DNA of 64,000 bases from Candidatus Woesearchaeota archaeon (GCA_016187565.1 JACPJR010000003.1:50812-114811), one strand, 5' to 3'. Numbered from the stretch's first letter, positions 34,831-44,257 are shown. The notes: generated from the sequence alone by a model not told the origin. Program-made: numbers and translations.

Positions 34831-35385
34831 ATGGCAGAACGCCGCATTGTTGTCGATCGTATGAAATTAGGGTACAAGGGCTTGTTTGACGCCAGAGAAC
34901 TCTATGCATATATTGATCGATGGTACCGTCAGATGGGATACACCAAACAGGAACTGAGAAATTATGAGCATGTGTATCCCGAGGGAAAACAGATTGAAGT
35001 GGTGTATGAGCCCTATCGAAAGATTACTGATTTTCACAAATTTGTTATTCGAGTAGAGCTCATTATGAATAATGTTAAAGAGGTTATTGTGCAACGTGAA
35101 CAGCACAAGGCAAAGCTCAATCAGGGCCATGTTGAAATTATTATTACTGGCTACATGGAAACAGACTATGAGCACCGATGGGAAGGAAAGCCTTACTATT
35201 ATTTTATCCGAGCTCTCTATGATCAGTTTATCTACAAGGTAAAGTTTGATCGTTTTGAAGGCGGACTTGTCGAAGAAATTAATGAACTCTACGGTCAATT
35301 AAAAGCGTTCTTAAATCTGTACCGCTTTGAGGGAGATCGCCCTATCCATAATACTGCAGGAACTGTCTCCAAGCATGCAGCATAG
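34831..35385 (+). CDS. Hypothetical protein, paralogue of the preceding gene
   Basis: 184 residues. Shares the fold of the upstream protein as described there; no catalytic motif stands out. The repeated pattern of charged beta strands (IEVVYEPYRKITDFHKFVIR, VEIIITGYMETDYEHRW) suggests a beta-sandwich or membrane-associated adaptor. GAGGT precedes the ATG; 63 nt separate the two genes, which likely share a transcript. tRNA-Leu follows. Confidence 0.8.
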   Translation: MAERRIVVDRMKLGYKGLFDARELYAYIDRWYRQMGYTKQELRNYEHVYPEGKQIEVVYEPYRKITDFHKFVIRVELIMNNVKEVIVQREQHKAKLNQGHVEIIITGYMETDYEHRWEGKPYYYFIRALYDQFIYKVKFDRFEGGLVEEINELYGQLKAFLNLYRFEGDRPIHNTAGTVSKHAA

Positions 35386-35469
35386 ATCAGTAACAACAGA
35401 GAAGCAAACCGAGTGTGGGACAGTAAACCTATATTTTTATATATCACCACTTCTTGCAGGTATCTCTCT

Positions 35470-35569
35470 GTGGGGGTAGCGAAGTCTGGTCAAACGCGCA
35501 GGACTTAAGAACAAGGTTAAGCAATCCTGTCCCTTAGTGGGTCCAGGGGTTCGAATCCCCTCCCCCACA
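35470..35569 (+). tRNA. tRNA-Leu(TAA) with a 14-nt intron
   Basis: Acceptor GTGGGGG pairs with CCCCCAC (35562-35568), discriminator A35569. Anticodon stem CAGGA (35499-35503) pairs with TCCTG (35525-35529). The loop is CTTAAG before the intron, anticodon TAA. Intron 35510-35523 sits at 37/38; CTTAA/TTAAG forms the central bulge-helix-bulge helix. The long variable arm (CCC-TTAGT-GGG) is the leucine type. T arm AGGGG-TTCGAAT-CCCCT. Confidence 0.95.
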
Positions 35570-35577
35570 TTTCTCAT

Positions 35578-36135
35578 CTATAAATCCTCTCGCCACTTGA
35601 TACTACAACCCATGCTTGGTTTGAACCACTCTTTGATGAGCTTTCCTGTAAGATAGGCATCAAGAACTTCACGCAAATCATGTTTGGTTGGCTTTGCATC
35701 CGGCGTTAGTGCATCATTGATTCTGCCATGATAGATCAACGTATGGTTTTTATCAAACACATAAGGATCTGGGGTGCATACCGCTCCATAAGCTTTTGCC
35801 ACTTCCTGAGTTTCATCAAAGAGATAATAGAGATATCCCTTTTTTTTGGCAATGCGCTGCATCTGGATAAAATCGTCTTCTGGATACTGAGCTGGATCAT
35901 TTGCATTGATACCTATGATGACAACTCCTTTCTTGGCATAATCCCTTTGTAGAGCAGCAATCTCATCCATCTTAGGGATAACATACGGACAATGGTTGCA
36001 CATAAAGATAACAACAACAGGATTTCCTCGAAAATCCTCGAGACTTACCACACTGCCATCCACATTCTTTAAAGAAAATTCCGGTGCTGGAGTACCTGGC
36101 TGTAAGGCTTTTTGATTAGACTTCAACAATGCCAT
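35578..36135 (-). CDS. Thioredoxin-fold (AhpC/TSA-like) protein
   Basis: 185 residues. PGTPAPEFSLKNVDGSVVSL is the peroxiredoxin/ResA-like start. The active site is MCNHCPYVIPKM, a C-x2-C in place of the single peroxidatic cysteine; this CNHCPYV form marks a bacterial and archaeal thioredoxin-like subgroup. The cis-Pro region is GAVCTPDPYVFD. It may be a thiol-disulphide oxidoreductase. Start set by GAGGTGAT before the ATG at 36135. It ends 9 nt from the tRNA-Leu on the opposite strand. Confidence 0.88.
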   Translation of the reverse strand: MALLKSNQKALQPGTPAPEFSLKNVDGSVVSLEDFRGNPVVVIFMCNHCPYVIPKMDEIAALQRDYAKKGVVIIGINANDPAQYPEDDFIQMQRIAKKKGYLYYLFDETQEVAKAYGAVCTPDPYVFDKNHTLIYHGRINDALTPDAKPTKHDLREVLDAYLTGKLIKEWFKPSMGCSIKWREDL

Positions 36136-36264
36136 GCTATCACCTCTGACGCTAGTATGCGCTTGAGCTATAAATAAGTTAGTATTGTGTATGAAATGAC
36201 CGGCATCCCCCTGTTTGAAGAAACTTAAGGAATTCTTATAAACAACTTCGCATTCCCCGCTCTG

Positions 36265-37080
36265 GTGGCATATAAAGAAAAAATACAGTTTAGAGAAGAA
36301 GGCACAGAAAGAGTTATTGATCAAGCATGTTATGCCACCCTTTCTTCTGAGGATTGGGCTGCATGGATAGATGATCGTCTCAATGGCAGAGACTCTCTTG
36401 TACCCTACCCCCGGGAGGATTTTCCCCACACTGCATTTACGTATGTAGCAAGAGAGGTTAGTCCTTCAGTGACTGCAGCTGTGCATTCGGGTATTCGTTC
36501 TTGCTTGCAGGAGGCATATACTTTCCTAGAGCGTAGGGGTAGAGGTACAGCAGAAACAAGAACCTGGTCCAATGATGGTATTGATGAGTTACTCATCTTG
36601 GTAGGTAGTGTTGGCTCTGATGTAAACCATGATCCTGTCGATGATCCTCACCCGTTCTACCACGATGCACCAACGATCCAGCGATTTCTCGAGGTTCTGA
36701 AACCACGACCAGAATTATTGTACAATCCTGATGCTGGAGAAGAGCATGATCTCTATCATCGTGTGTTATCGACGCTTGTTGCTGTGCAAGCACGTTTACC
36801 TTATTCTTTTTGGGAGGGCCAGCTGCACCATGCAGACAAATATACCGGTGTCTGTATGGAAGGTGCAGAAATGAATAGTGTCGATGATGCCTTGCAATTG
36901 CTCCATCATGTTCCTTGGGAGAGTGACCAAGCACAAGAACAGATGGCTGAGTACTTTGATCTCTTCTTTTACGAGCACAAATTGGATGCTTCTCTCGTTA
37001 GCAGAGTTCACAGTGAAAAAACAACACTCCCTCCTACAGCAGGAAGGATAATTGATGAAGCGTATGCACTTGTAACGTAA
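36265..37080 (+). CDS. Hypothetical protein
   Basis: 271 residues, soluble, acidic, unrecognised. It begins with GTG at 36265: CTTATAAA at about 36234-36241 lies ~27 nt upstream, so this is a leaderless GTG start. The helical C-terminal half has several histidines and acidic residues (DPVDDPHPFYHD, EEHDLYHRV) that could bind metal. No neighbours suggest a function. Confidence 0.68.
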   Translation: MAYKEKIQFREEGTERVIDQACYATLSSEDWAAWIDDRLNGRDSLVPYPREDFPHTAFTYVAREVSPSVTAAVHSGIRSCLQEAYTFLERRGRGTAETRTWSNDGIDELLILVGSVGSDVNHDPVDDPHPFYHDAPTIQRFLEVLKPRPELLYNPDAGEEHDLYHRVLSTLVAVQARLPYSFWEGQLHHADKYTGVCMEGAEMNSVDDALQLLHHVPWESDQAQEQMAEYFDLFFYEHKLDASLVSRVHSEKTTLPPTAGRIIDEAYALVT

Positions 37081-37146
37081 TCAATAGAATTGAGTGATTA
37101 GAAACTTTTGGAGACAAAATGAGAAGAAAGGCGGGTAAACCTACGT

Positions 37147-38106
37147 TTACTTCTTTTTAGTTTTAATATAAACATATCGAAGTAATGACGAAAAAACGTA
37201 ACATCCAATGACAAAACTAACAAAATAAATAATTAAAATAATTAGCACATGTGGTGTAGATAAAATCATTAAAATAAATAATGCCAAGAGAGGAATTCCT
37301 AAAACTAATGTTACGATAACATTGAATTCATTTGGCTTGAAAAATAATTTTAATTCTCTTTGTTTGAAAAGATATATGATAAAACCCATAACAACTCCCA
37401 ATACGATGACGTATCCAAAGAGATATTGAAGCGTATAAATACTTGGGTTTTTCAATATAAATTCAATAAATTGTAGATGTGATTTAGTAGCATATGGGGG
37501 CCTTGTTTCTCCTCCACCGGTTAAATAACAGTAATCCCTACCGATTTCAGTAATAATCAACCAATCTCCAGCTCGTTTGTATTCTTCATAATAACAATCA
37601 CCATAGGATTTCTTACTTTTAATTGATTCAAATTCTCTCTCGAGTGAATATGGCTCAAAAATTAAATTTCCTCGAAGAGGAGATGCTTTTTGAGTTGACA
37701 ACCAATTCTGAATTTCACGAAAAAAAACTTGGTTCATATCATCAATATCTTCAACGCAGATAGAATCCAGAGATTGTAATATCTGTAACTCAATAGAATC
37801 CTCAAAACTACTAGTTTTTACAAAAAGATCATATTTTGGATAGAATTGTATCCCATATGTTTCGTTTATACAAAGAGATTGTTCTAACGAATCTTGAAGG
37901 TTTAAATCATAGAATTCTCCATGTTGCTCTTTTGAAATATTAACCGAACAATTACCATTTAAACAAGTAGCGTTCTGCTGAAGAAGCAAATCCGCAATAT
38001 CGCAGTTAAGAACAACAAAGTTTCGAATACTGGGACAAGCATAAACGAGGTTAGAAAGGGATAGTACAAACACAAAAAAAATGGTAAACAATAACACCTT
38101 TTTCAT
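37147..38106 (-). CDS. Secreted/membrane protein of unknown function
   Basis: 319 residues. N-terminal signal peptide (VLLFTIFFVFVLSLSNLVYAC). Residues ~25-215 are extracytoplasmic, with eight or more cysteines and N-glycosylation-like sequons. Three membrane helices follow at the C-terminus (LFGYVIVLGVVMGFIIYLF; VIVTLVLGIPLLALFILMIL; VLIILIIYFVSFVIGCYVF), ending in a lysine-rich cytoplasmic tail. The coding region is unusually AT-rich compared with its neighbours, which might reflect acquisition. Confidence 0.75.
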   Translation of the reverse strand: MKKVLLFTIFFVFVLSLSNLVYACPSIRNFVVLNCDIADLLLQQNATCLNGNCSVNISKEQHGEFYDLNLQDSLEQSLCINETYGIQFYPKYDLFVKTSSFEDSIELQILQSLDSICVEDIDDMNQVFFREIQNWLSTQKASPLRGNLIFEPYSLEREFESIKSKKSYGDCYYEEYKRAGDWLIITEIGRDYCYLTGGGETRPPYATKSHLQFIEFILKNPSIYTLQYLFGYVIVLGVVMGFIIYLFKQRELKLFFKPNEFNVIVTLVLGIPLLALFILMILSTPHVLIILIIYFVSFVIGCYVFSSLLRYVYIKTKKK

Positions 38107-38242
38107 GATACTCTTCCTATGGTAAATACTATTTAATACTTTCTCTGTTTCGTTCTTTTAAAAGATGTAAGTGCACTATGTATGAACGATGTATGAGTTA
38201 GAACACAACAACATTTATATGGAGTATTCCATTTCCAGAATC

Positions 38243-39523
38243 ATGCCAAAAATTCATTTCATTACTCAAGGATGTAGTGCAAATCATGCTGATTCAGAGA
38301 TCATGGCTGGGTTGCTTGACCGTGAGGGTCATGTCCTTGTAAAGAGTAGTGATGACGCTGATCTCGTCGTGTTCAACACCTGTACGGTAAAAGGGCCAAC
38401 AGAATCATTTTTTAAAAAAAAGCTTCATGAGCTTCAGCATGCAGGTAAGACCGTTATTGTTGCTGGCTGCATCCCGCAGTCTGAACGAAATCTTGATCCA
38501 TTTCAAAATCTTTCAGTTATCGGAACCTACCAGCTGGGTAAAATTACTGATGTGGTCGATCAAACCCTCGCAGGAAAAACAGTTCACGTTCTTTCGCGCA
38601 GCAATGAAAATAGATTGAATCTTCCTAAGATCAGGAAAAATGCCTTTGTTGAAATTGTTCCGATATCCCAAGGATGTCTCGGAAGCTGTACCTTCTGCAA
38701 AACAAAACAAGCACGCGGAGGGTTGTACTCCTATCCACCACAGGACATTGTGCGTCATATTAGTACAGCAGTTCGTGAAGGAGTCAAAGAAATTTGGTTA
38801 ACCTCCCAAGATGATGGTGCCTATGGCCTTGATATTGGCACAACACTAGCAGAACTCTTACGTCAAGTTGTGGCTATTCCTCGTGAATTCAACATACGCA
38901 TTGGTATGGCAAATCCTGATTTTATTAAGGAGATGTACGTAGATCTTATTCCTCTGCTGAAACATGAAAAAGTCTACAAATTCCTGCACATTCCCTTACA
39001 GGCCGGAAGTGATGAGGTACTTAAGGCAATGCAACGACAGTACACCGTTGCGGACTACAAGCATATTGTCAATGCTTGTAAGCAAGCCATTCCCGATATT
39101 ACTATTAGTACGGATATTATCTGTGGTTTCCCAACAGAAACAAGCGAGCAATTTTCACAAACGTTGAAGCTCATTGAAGAAACAAAGCCAGACATGATTA
39201 ACATCTCAAAATTTTGGCCACGCCCAGGAACATATGCAGCAAGCTTGCCTCAACTTCCTGGTGAGATTGTTAAACAACGTTCACGAGAAGTTACGGTGCT
39301 ATTTCAACGGATTGCTCAGGAAAATAATGAGCAGTGGATTGGATGGGAAGGTCCTGTGCTTGTGACCGAGCAGGGAAGATTTGGAACGTTCATCGGCAAA
39401 AATTATTCGTATAAGCAGGTAGTTCTTACTGAACAAGTGCCGTTAGGAAGTACCGTTCATGTGCGAATAACACAGGCGAAACCATTTGACCTTCGAGGGG
39501 AAATTCTAGAAAAACGTACCTAA
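38243..39523 (+). CDS. tRNA t6A37 methylthiotransferase (e-MtaB type)
   Basis: Radical SAM enzyme converting N6-threonylcarbamoyladenosine 37 to its 2-methylthio form. 426 residues. N-terminal cluster cysteines: QGCSANHADSE, FNTCTVKGPTE and VAGCIPQ. Radical SAM CxxxCxxC: QGCLGSCTFCKTK. TSQDDGAYG and the C-terminal TRAM region (TFIGKNYSYKQVVL) complete it. This is the archaeal/eukaryotic branch (CDKAL1-like). ATG at 38243 is chosen because TTTATATG (about 38213-38220) lies ~27 nt before it; earlier in-frame ATGs fall inside the promoter. Confidence 0.92.
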   Translation: MPKIHFITQGCSANHADSEIMAGLLDREGHVLVKSSDDADLVVFNTCTVKGPTESFFKKKLHELQHAGKTVIVAGCIPQSERNLDPFQNLSVIGTYQLGKITDVVDQTLAGKTVHVLSRSNENRLNLPKIRKNAFVEIVPISQGCLGSCTFCKTKQARGGLYSYPPQDIVRHISTAVREGVKEIWLTSQDDGAYGLDIGTTLAELLRQVVAIPREFNIRIGMANPDFIKEMYVDLIPLLKHEKVYKFLHIPLQAGSDEVLKAMQRQYTVADYKHIVNACKQAIPDITISTDIICGFPTETSEQFSQTLKLIEETKPDMINISKFWPRPGTYAASLPQLPGEIVKQRSREVTVLFQRIAQENNEQWIGWEGPVLVTEQGRFGTFIGKNYSYKQVVLTEQVPLGSTVHVRITQAKPFDLRGEILEKRT

Positions 39524-39555
39524 AGAAAATCGGAGAAGACAACAAAAGTCAAGAC

Positions 39556-40101
39556 TTAAACAACTTCATACTCCAGCAATAATGTTCCTTGGGCATTCAG
39601 CCGTTTGCACTTGACAAGACGCAATTTCTGCATATGAAAAGGATGATCGAATAAAGCTAGTCCCTCTCCGAAAATTAGTGGCTCAAGTGTTATAAAAAAC
39701 TGGTCAAGCAGGCCGTGCTGCAAACAGTAACTGTACACCTTTCTACCGCCAAGCACACCAATCTTTCGGTAACCTTGTTTTTGTAAATAGTGGCGAAGAT
39801 TTGTTTTGCTTGGGTTACAATAAACCAATCGTTCATGGATCCTTGTTAGTTTTTGGACACGCTTCGTAAAGACCATGCAATTTCGTTGTGAGAGTTGTTT
39901 TTGCGCAGTTTTATAGGTATTATTTCCTACAAGAAAAACCTCAAATGAATGAAGCTTCCTTTGAAAGAAAGCCTTGTCTTCTTTACTTGTCCAATCAGTA
40001 AAATGATGATGATTTTGCGCAATTTTTCCATCAAGCGTCATGGCAGCTAGTGCCACTATCCATTGCTTAGGTGGTTGATCGTTTCGTTGGCTTTCTTTCA
40101 T
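39556..40101 (-). CDS. RibD C-terminal-domain reductase (DHFR-like fold)
   Basis: 181 residues. LAAMTLDGKIA, EVFLVGNNTYKTAQ and IGVLGGRKVYSYCL, then ITLEPLIFGEGLALF are the RibD_C/dihydrofolate-reductase-superfamily blocks. It overlaps folA by 35 nt at the end of thyA-folA. A pteridine or dihydrofolate-related reductase is as likely as riboflavin synthesis, since no other rib gene is near. Confidence 0.87.
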   Translation of the reverse strand: MKESQRNDQPPKQWIVALAAMTLDGKIAQNHHHFTDWTSKEDKAFFQRKLHSFEVFLVGNNTYKTAQKQLSQRNCMVFTKRVQKLTRIHERLVYCNPSKTNLRHYLQKQGYRKIGVLGGRKVYSYCLQHGLLDQFFITLEPLIFGEGLALFDHPFHMQKLRLVKCKRLNAQGTLLLEYEVV

Positions 40102-40549
40102 AGACCATTAAGACAAACTCAGGATACTCCTCTTTTGTTAGAATATTCCATTCGTTTTCATGAAACTCAGGAAAATAGGCATCTCCGTCATATTCTTGCT
40201 TGACCCATGAAAGATACAGACGATCTACCAGTGCAATGGTCTGTCGATAGATTGTCTCACCACCAATAATAAAGGTATCCTTCCCTCGTTGTTTTGCAGT
40301 TGCAATTGCCTCGGGAATCGTTTTACACACGGTAATGCCCTCTTGTTGTGGTAATGAACGACTCACTACAATATTCACACGGTTAGGTAAGGGTCTACCA
40401 ATAGACGCATAGGTCTTTCTTCCCATGATAATGGTATTTCCCGACGTTAGCTTCTTAAAGTTCTTGAGGTCTTCAGGAATATGCCAGATAAGTTTATTGT
40501 CTTTTCCTATAACGCGGTTATGGGTTAACGCAGCAATTAAAGCGATCAT
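40067..40549 (-). CDS. folA: Dihydrofolate reductase
   Basis: 160 residues. Reduces dihydrofolate with NADPH. LIAALTHNRVIGKDNKLIWHIPEDLKNF-type start (Met20 loop and the acidic residue), then IIMGRKTYASIG, NIVVSRS and FIIGGETIYRQ. Overlaps thyA by 4 nt (ATGA), so the two are translated together and regenerate the folate consumed by ThyA. Confidence 0.94.
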   Translation of the reverse strand: MIALIAALTHNRVIGKDNKLIWHIPEDLKNFKKLTSGNTIIMGRKTYASIGRPLPNRVNIVVSRSLPQQEGITVCKTIPEAIATAKQRGKDTFIIGGETIYRQTIALVDRLYLSWVKQEYDGDAYFPEFHENEWNILTKEEYPEFVLMVYERKPTKRSTT

Positions 40550-41409
40550 ACTGCAACCTCAAATTTTATTACCGGGTGAGGATCATACCCTTCTACGATA
40601 ACATCTTCAAACTGGAGGCTTGGTAATGGCTTGTCAGCAATGTGGACACGAGGCAAGGGTCTTGGTACTCGGGTAAGCTGTTCCTGGAGACCTGCAATAT
40701 GGTTCACGTAAATATGAGCATCAACAATGGTATGAGCAAATTCACCGGGTTCATATCCAGTTTCCTTTGCTATCATCATGGTAAGCAAGGAATAACAGGC
40801 AAGATTAAAAGGAATGCCTAAAGCAATATCACCTGAACGTTGGGTGAGATGACAATTAAGCTTATTACCGAGTACATTAAAGCAGAACGTATAATGGCAA
40901 GGGGGAAGCTTACTTTCAGCAGCGTTTCCTGGGTGCCAAGCAGACACGACCATCCGTCGTAAATTTCGTGTTTCTGGATTTTTTTTAATCTCATGTAAGG
41001 TATCAATAACATACTGGATTTGATCAAAAACCTTTGTTCCTGTATCTGGATCGACAGAAATCCATCTCGTGCCCCATTTTTCACCATCAATACCCTGCTC
41101 AGGGAGGGGAAAACGACGCCAAAATCTGCCATAGGCTGTTTCCAGTCTTCCCTCTGCATCTGCCCATGCATCCCATATCTTTGTTTTTTGACGTAAGTTG
41201 CGTACGTGCGCTTCGCCTGAAAGATACCACAGAAGTTCATGTAACATTGAATTGAAATACATCTTCTTCGTTGTTAACAACGGGTAACCATTCTGCAAAT
41301 TGATTTTATAGAAATAGCCGAAGGTACTGAGGGTTGCAACACCGGTTCTATTCACTTTTTTAACCCCATGGCTGAGAACATAGCGAACCATGTCAAGGTA
41401 AACCTGCAT
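40546..41409 (-). CDS. thyA: Thymidylate synthase (ThyA)
   Basis: 287 residues. Makes dTMP from dUMP with methylene-tetrahydrofolate. RTGVATLSTFGY, LHELLWYLSG and the active cysteine in LPPCHYTF, QRSGDIALGIPFN, and HIYVNH at the end are all present. GGAGGTG precedes the ATG at 41407-41409. Many archaea use ThyX or methanopterin-type systems; here the bacterial-type ThyA-FolA pair implies folate use. A TATA (TTTTTATATC on the minus strand near 41445) drives the operon, back to back with korA. Confidence 0.95.
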   Translation of the reverse strand: MQVYLDMVRYVLSHGVKKVNRTGVATLSTFGYFYKINLQNGYPLLTTKKMYFNSMLHELLWYLSGEAHVRNLRQKTKIWDAWADAEGRLETAYGRFWRRFPLPEQGIDGEKWGTRWISVDPDTGTKVFDQIQYVIDTLHEIKKNPETRNLRRMVVSAWHPGNAAESKLPPCHYTFCFNVLGNKLNCHLTQRSGDIALGIPFNLACYSLLTMMIAKETGYEPGEFAHTIVDAHIYVNHIAGLQEQLTRVPRPLPRVHIADKPLPSLQFEDVIVEGYDPHPVIKFEVAV

Positions 41410-41579
41410 GCGACACCTCCAGAAGAGGATGATTCGTGAAGATATAAAAAGATTTCTAAAATTAACGTTATTTCCTATAGCTCTTGAGGTACGAAAAGCA
41501 TATCTAAACCAAAGCATTTTTATAGAACGACAAATCACATGGAGTAAAGTGTTCTGGGCATATACCTTAGGTGGTCATA

Positions 41580-43394
41580 GTGCAACAAACAGACGATACT
41601 TTTCAATGGAAGATTGCCGGTGAAGCAGGCTTTGGCATTATGAATTCAGGAGAGGTCTTTGCAAAGTGCTGCCTCCGTCAAGGGTTTCATGTCTTTGCCT
41701 ATACCGAGTATCCATCACTTATCCGAGGAGGACACAATACCTTTCAAGTCCGCATCAGCAAACGAGAGGTTTTTTCTCAGGGAAAACTCATCAATCTTCT
41801 TGTTGCCTTAAACAAAGCATCTCTCGCTCTGCATATGGAGGAATTAGGAGAAGGCTCAATAGTACTCCACGAAGCTACTATCCCGCTTGATAAAGAGGTA
41901 TATCCGCAGGTACAATCTTGCCCCCTACCTCTTAGTGGGATGATACGAGATCTTAAGCTCTTGCCCATCATGATTAACAATATTTGCCTTGGTGCGAGCA
42001 TGGCACTTTGTGGCTGGAAAATAGAAGAACTGATGAGAATCATCGAAGAGAATTTTGCCCGTAAAGGTCAAGAAGTTGTTACAAAGAATCAAGAGGCTGC
42101 ACGAGCTGGCTATGCATACATGCAAGAGCATTATCCAAACGCATGTGCTTTGCCTCCAGCATTGCAAGCAAATGTAGCGCAACCAAATTCACTACCGGGA
42201 AAACAGCTACCTCTACTGGTAACAGGCAATGATGCACTTGCACTTGGAGCTGTTGCAGCAGGCTGTAAGTTTTATGCTGGCTATCCCATGACACCAGCAT
42301 CATCGATTTTAACGACGCTTGCCTCTTTTGCACATGAAGCAAGTATGATGGTGCGCCATGCCGAAGATGAGATTGCCGCAATTAACATGACCATCGGTGC
42401 TGGTTTTGCTGGTGTTCGAGCAATGTGCGGAACGTCTGGAGGAGGATTTTGCCTGATGACTGAGGGCTATGGTCTTGCTGCTATTACCGAGACGCCCATT
42501 GTTGTTGTTAATGCACAACGTCCAGGCCCAGCAACTGGCTTGCCAACGTGGACAGAACAAGGAGATCTGCAATTTGTGTTGCATCCTGCACAAGGAGAGT
42601 TCCCCATGGTTGTTATTGCGCCAGGAGATGTTGCAGAGGCCTTCACGTGTACGACAACAGCGTTTACCATTGCTGAAGAATACCAAACTCCTGTTATGAT
42701 CCTTTCTGACAAGTACCTTGCTGAATCCTATAAAACAACAAAAGCCTTTCCCAGCGTAGCTATTCGACGAGGACTTTTGTTAGACAATGCAACGACTTCC
42801 ACAAACACTGATTACAAACGCTACCGTGATACACCAACAGGAGTCTCTCCACGGGTACTTCCTGGTCAACCAGGAACACCTTTCCTTGCCAATAGCTATG
42901 AGCATGATGAGCATGGTTTCTCTACAGAAGATGCAGCAGAACGAAAAAAAATGCAGGATAAACGGATGAGAAAGTACCATGGACTTCGAGCAACTTTGCC
43001 TAAACCAGCATGGTATGGTCCTGCTGATGCTCCTCTCCTTGTTATTGGGTGGGGAAGTACTAAAGGACCTATTCTCGAGGCACTCCAACTTCTCGCAGAG
43101 GAGGGCATTTTGGTTAGTTTTTTACATCTCGTCTATATCAGTCCATTTCCAGCAGAAGAGGTTAAACCGAAAATAATGAATGCTGCATACACGCTGTGCA
43201 TTGAAAACAATAGTACCGGACAAATGGCACAGTACATCCGTGAACAAACCGGAATGTCGGTAACAGAAATGCTTTTAAAATATGATGGAAGACCATTTTA
43301 TCCTGAGGAAATTTACACGAAACTCGCGATGATCAATAAGGAAATAAATAATCCAAAAGGAAAAGGTAGACCGAGAGGAAAAAATAAAAACTAG
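41580..43394 (+). CDS. korA: 2-oxoacid:ferredoxin oxidoreductase, fused gamma-alpha subunit
   Basis: About 604 residues. The N-terminal gamma domain (IAGEAGFGIMNSGEVFAK, EYPSLIRGGHNTFQVR) is fused to the alpha pyrimidine-binding domain (GNDALALGAVAAGCKFYAGYPMTP-type, RHAEDEIAAINMTIGAGFAG, TSGGGFCLM). This two-subunit form oxidises 2-oxoacids to acyl-CoA with ferredoxin. YPMTPASS is in the substrate loop. Substrate (pyruvate or 2-oxoglutarate) is undecided. AGGTGG (41569-41574) favours GTG at 41580; GTG at 41571 is in frame. A TTTTTATAG near 41516-41524 is the promoter. Confidence 0.92.
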   Translation: MQQTDDTFQWKIAGEAGFGIMNSGEVFAKCCLRQGFHVFAYTEYPSLIRGGHNTFQVRISKREVFSQGKLINLLVALNKASLALHMEELGEGSIVLHEATIPLDKEVYPQVQSCPLPLSGMIRDLKLLPIMINNICLGASMALCGWKIEELMRIIEENFARKGQEVVTKNQEAARAGYAYMQEHYPNACALPPALQANVAQPNSLPGKQLPLLVTGNDALALGAVAAGCKFYAGYPMTPASSILTTLASFAHEASMMVRHAEDEIAAINMTIGAGFAGVRAMCGTSGGGFCLMTEGYGLAAITETPIVVVNAQRPGPATGLPTWTEQGDLQFVLHPAQGEFPMVVIAPGDVAEAFTCTTTAFTIAEEYQTPVMILSDKYLAESYKTTKAFPSVAIRRGLLLDNATTSTNTDYKRYRDTPTGVSPRVLPGQPGTPFLANSYEHDEHGFSTEDAAERKKMQDKRMRKYHGLRATLPKPAWYGPADAPLLVIGWGSTKGPILEALQLLAEEGILVSFLHLVYISPFPAEEVKPKIMNAAYTLCIENNSTGQMAQYIREQTGMSVTEMLLKYDGRPFYPEEIYTKLAMINKEINNPKGKGRPRGKNKN

Positions 43395-43402
43395 GTGGCA
43401 CC

Positions 43403-44254
43403 ATGACTGTCCAACTTACTGATTTCAAGCTTCAGACACCTGACTGGTGTCCAGGATGTGGTGATTTTGGTATTTGGGGCGCTCTGAAAAATGCCCTTGT
43501 TCGCTTACAGATTTCGCCAGATAATGTTCTGATAGTGTATGGTATTGGTTGTCACGGTCATCTCTCCCATTTTCTTAAGAGCTATGGATTTGAAGGCCTG
43601 CATGGTCGAGCATTACCGGTTGCAGAGGGTGCTAAACTTGCAAATCATAACCTTAAAGTCATTGTATCAACCGGAGATGGTGATTGTCTTGGTGAAGGAC
43701 TCTCTCATTTTATCCACACCATTCGGGGGAACCATGACATAACCTGTTTCATCCATGATAACCAAGTATATGGGCTAACCACAGGACAGACGTCTCCAAC
43801 CAGTCCAAAGGGATATAAAACAAAAACAACTCCTGAAGGCGTCATTGAAGATCCTGTTAATCCTTTGACCGTGGCACTTGCAGCTGGCGCAACCTTTGTT
43901 GCTCGGGGTTATGCAGGCAATATGCCTCATTTAATTGAGCTTATGATAAAGGCCCTGCAACATAAAGGCTTTGCAGTTGTCGATATCCTCCAACCCTGCA
44001 TCACCTTTAACAAAGTGAACACCTATGAATGGTTCCAACAACATACAACACTGCTCGAATCAACCTATAATCCACACGATAAAACAGAAGCATTTCGACG
44101 TGCACTTGCAACAGAATCCTTGCCACTGGGTCTATTCTATCAAGAAACAAAACCGACCTTTCATGAATGCCTCCCACAACTTGCCGACCAACCGCTTATT
44201 CACCAAAACATTGATTCCATCAAGCTTGCACCATTCCTCAAAGATTTCCGATAA
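43403..44254 (+). CDS. korB: 2-oxoacid:ferredoxin oxidoreductase, beta subunit
   Basis: 283 residues. Thiamine-diphosphate-binding subunit with one 4Fe-4S cluster. WCPGCGDFG and GIGCHG supply three cluster cysteines, with PCITFN the probable fourth. The TPP motif is STGDGDCLGEGLSHFIHTIRGN, then HDNQVYGLTTGQTSPTS. AGGTGGCACC precedes the ATG, 8 nt after korA; the two form one enzyme. Confidence 0.94.
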   Translation: MTVQLTDFKLQTPDWCPGCGDFGIWGALKNALVRLQISPDNVLIVYGIGCHGHLSHFLKSYGFEGLHGRALPVAEGAKLANHNLKVIVSTGDGDCLGEGLSHFIHTIRGNHDITCFIHDNQVYGLTTGQTSPTSPKGYKTKTTPEGVIEDPVNPLTVALAAGATFVARGYAGNMPHLIELMIKALQHKGFAVVDILQPCITFNKVNTYEWFQQHTTLLESTYNPHDKTEAFRRALATESLPLGLFYQETKPTFHECLPQLADQPLIHQNIDSIKLAPFLKDFR

Positions 44255-44257
44255 AAG

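Noticed and set aside
35470..36135. tRNA-Leu as an integration site
   Set aside because: No integrase, no repeated tRNA 3' end and no mobile-element genes are found around it.
36136..36429. N-terminal extension of the thioredoxin-fold protein
   Set aside because: It covers the promoter and the divergent gene at 36265. The ATG at 36135 has a clear ribosome-binding site and matches the family start.
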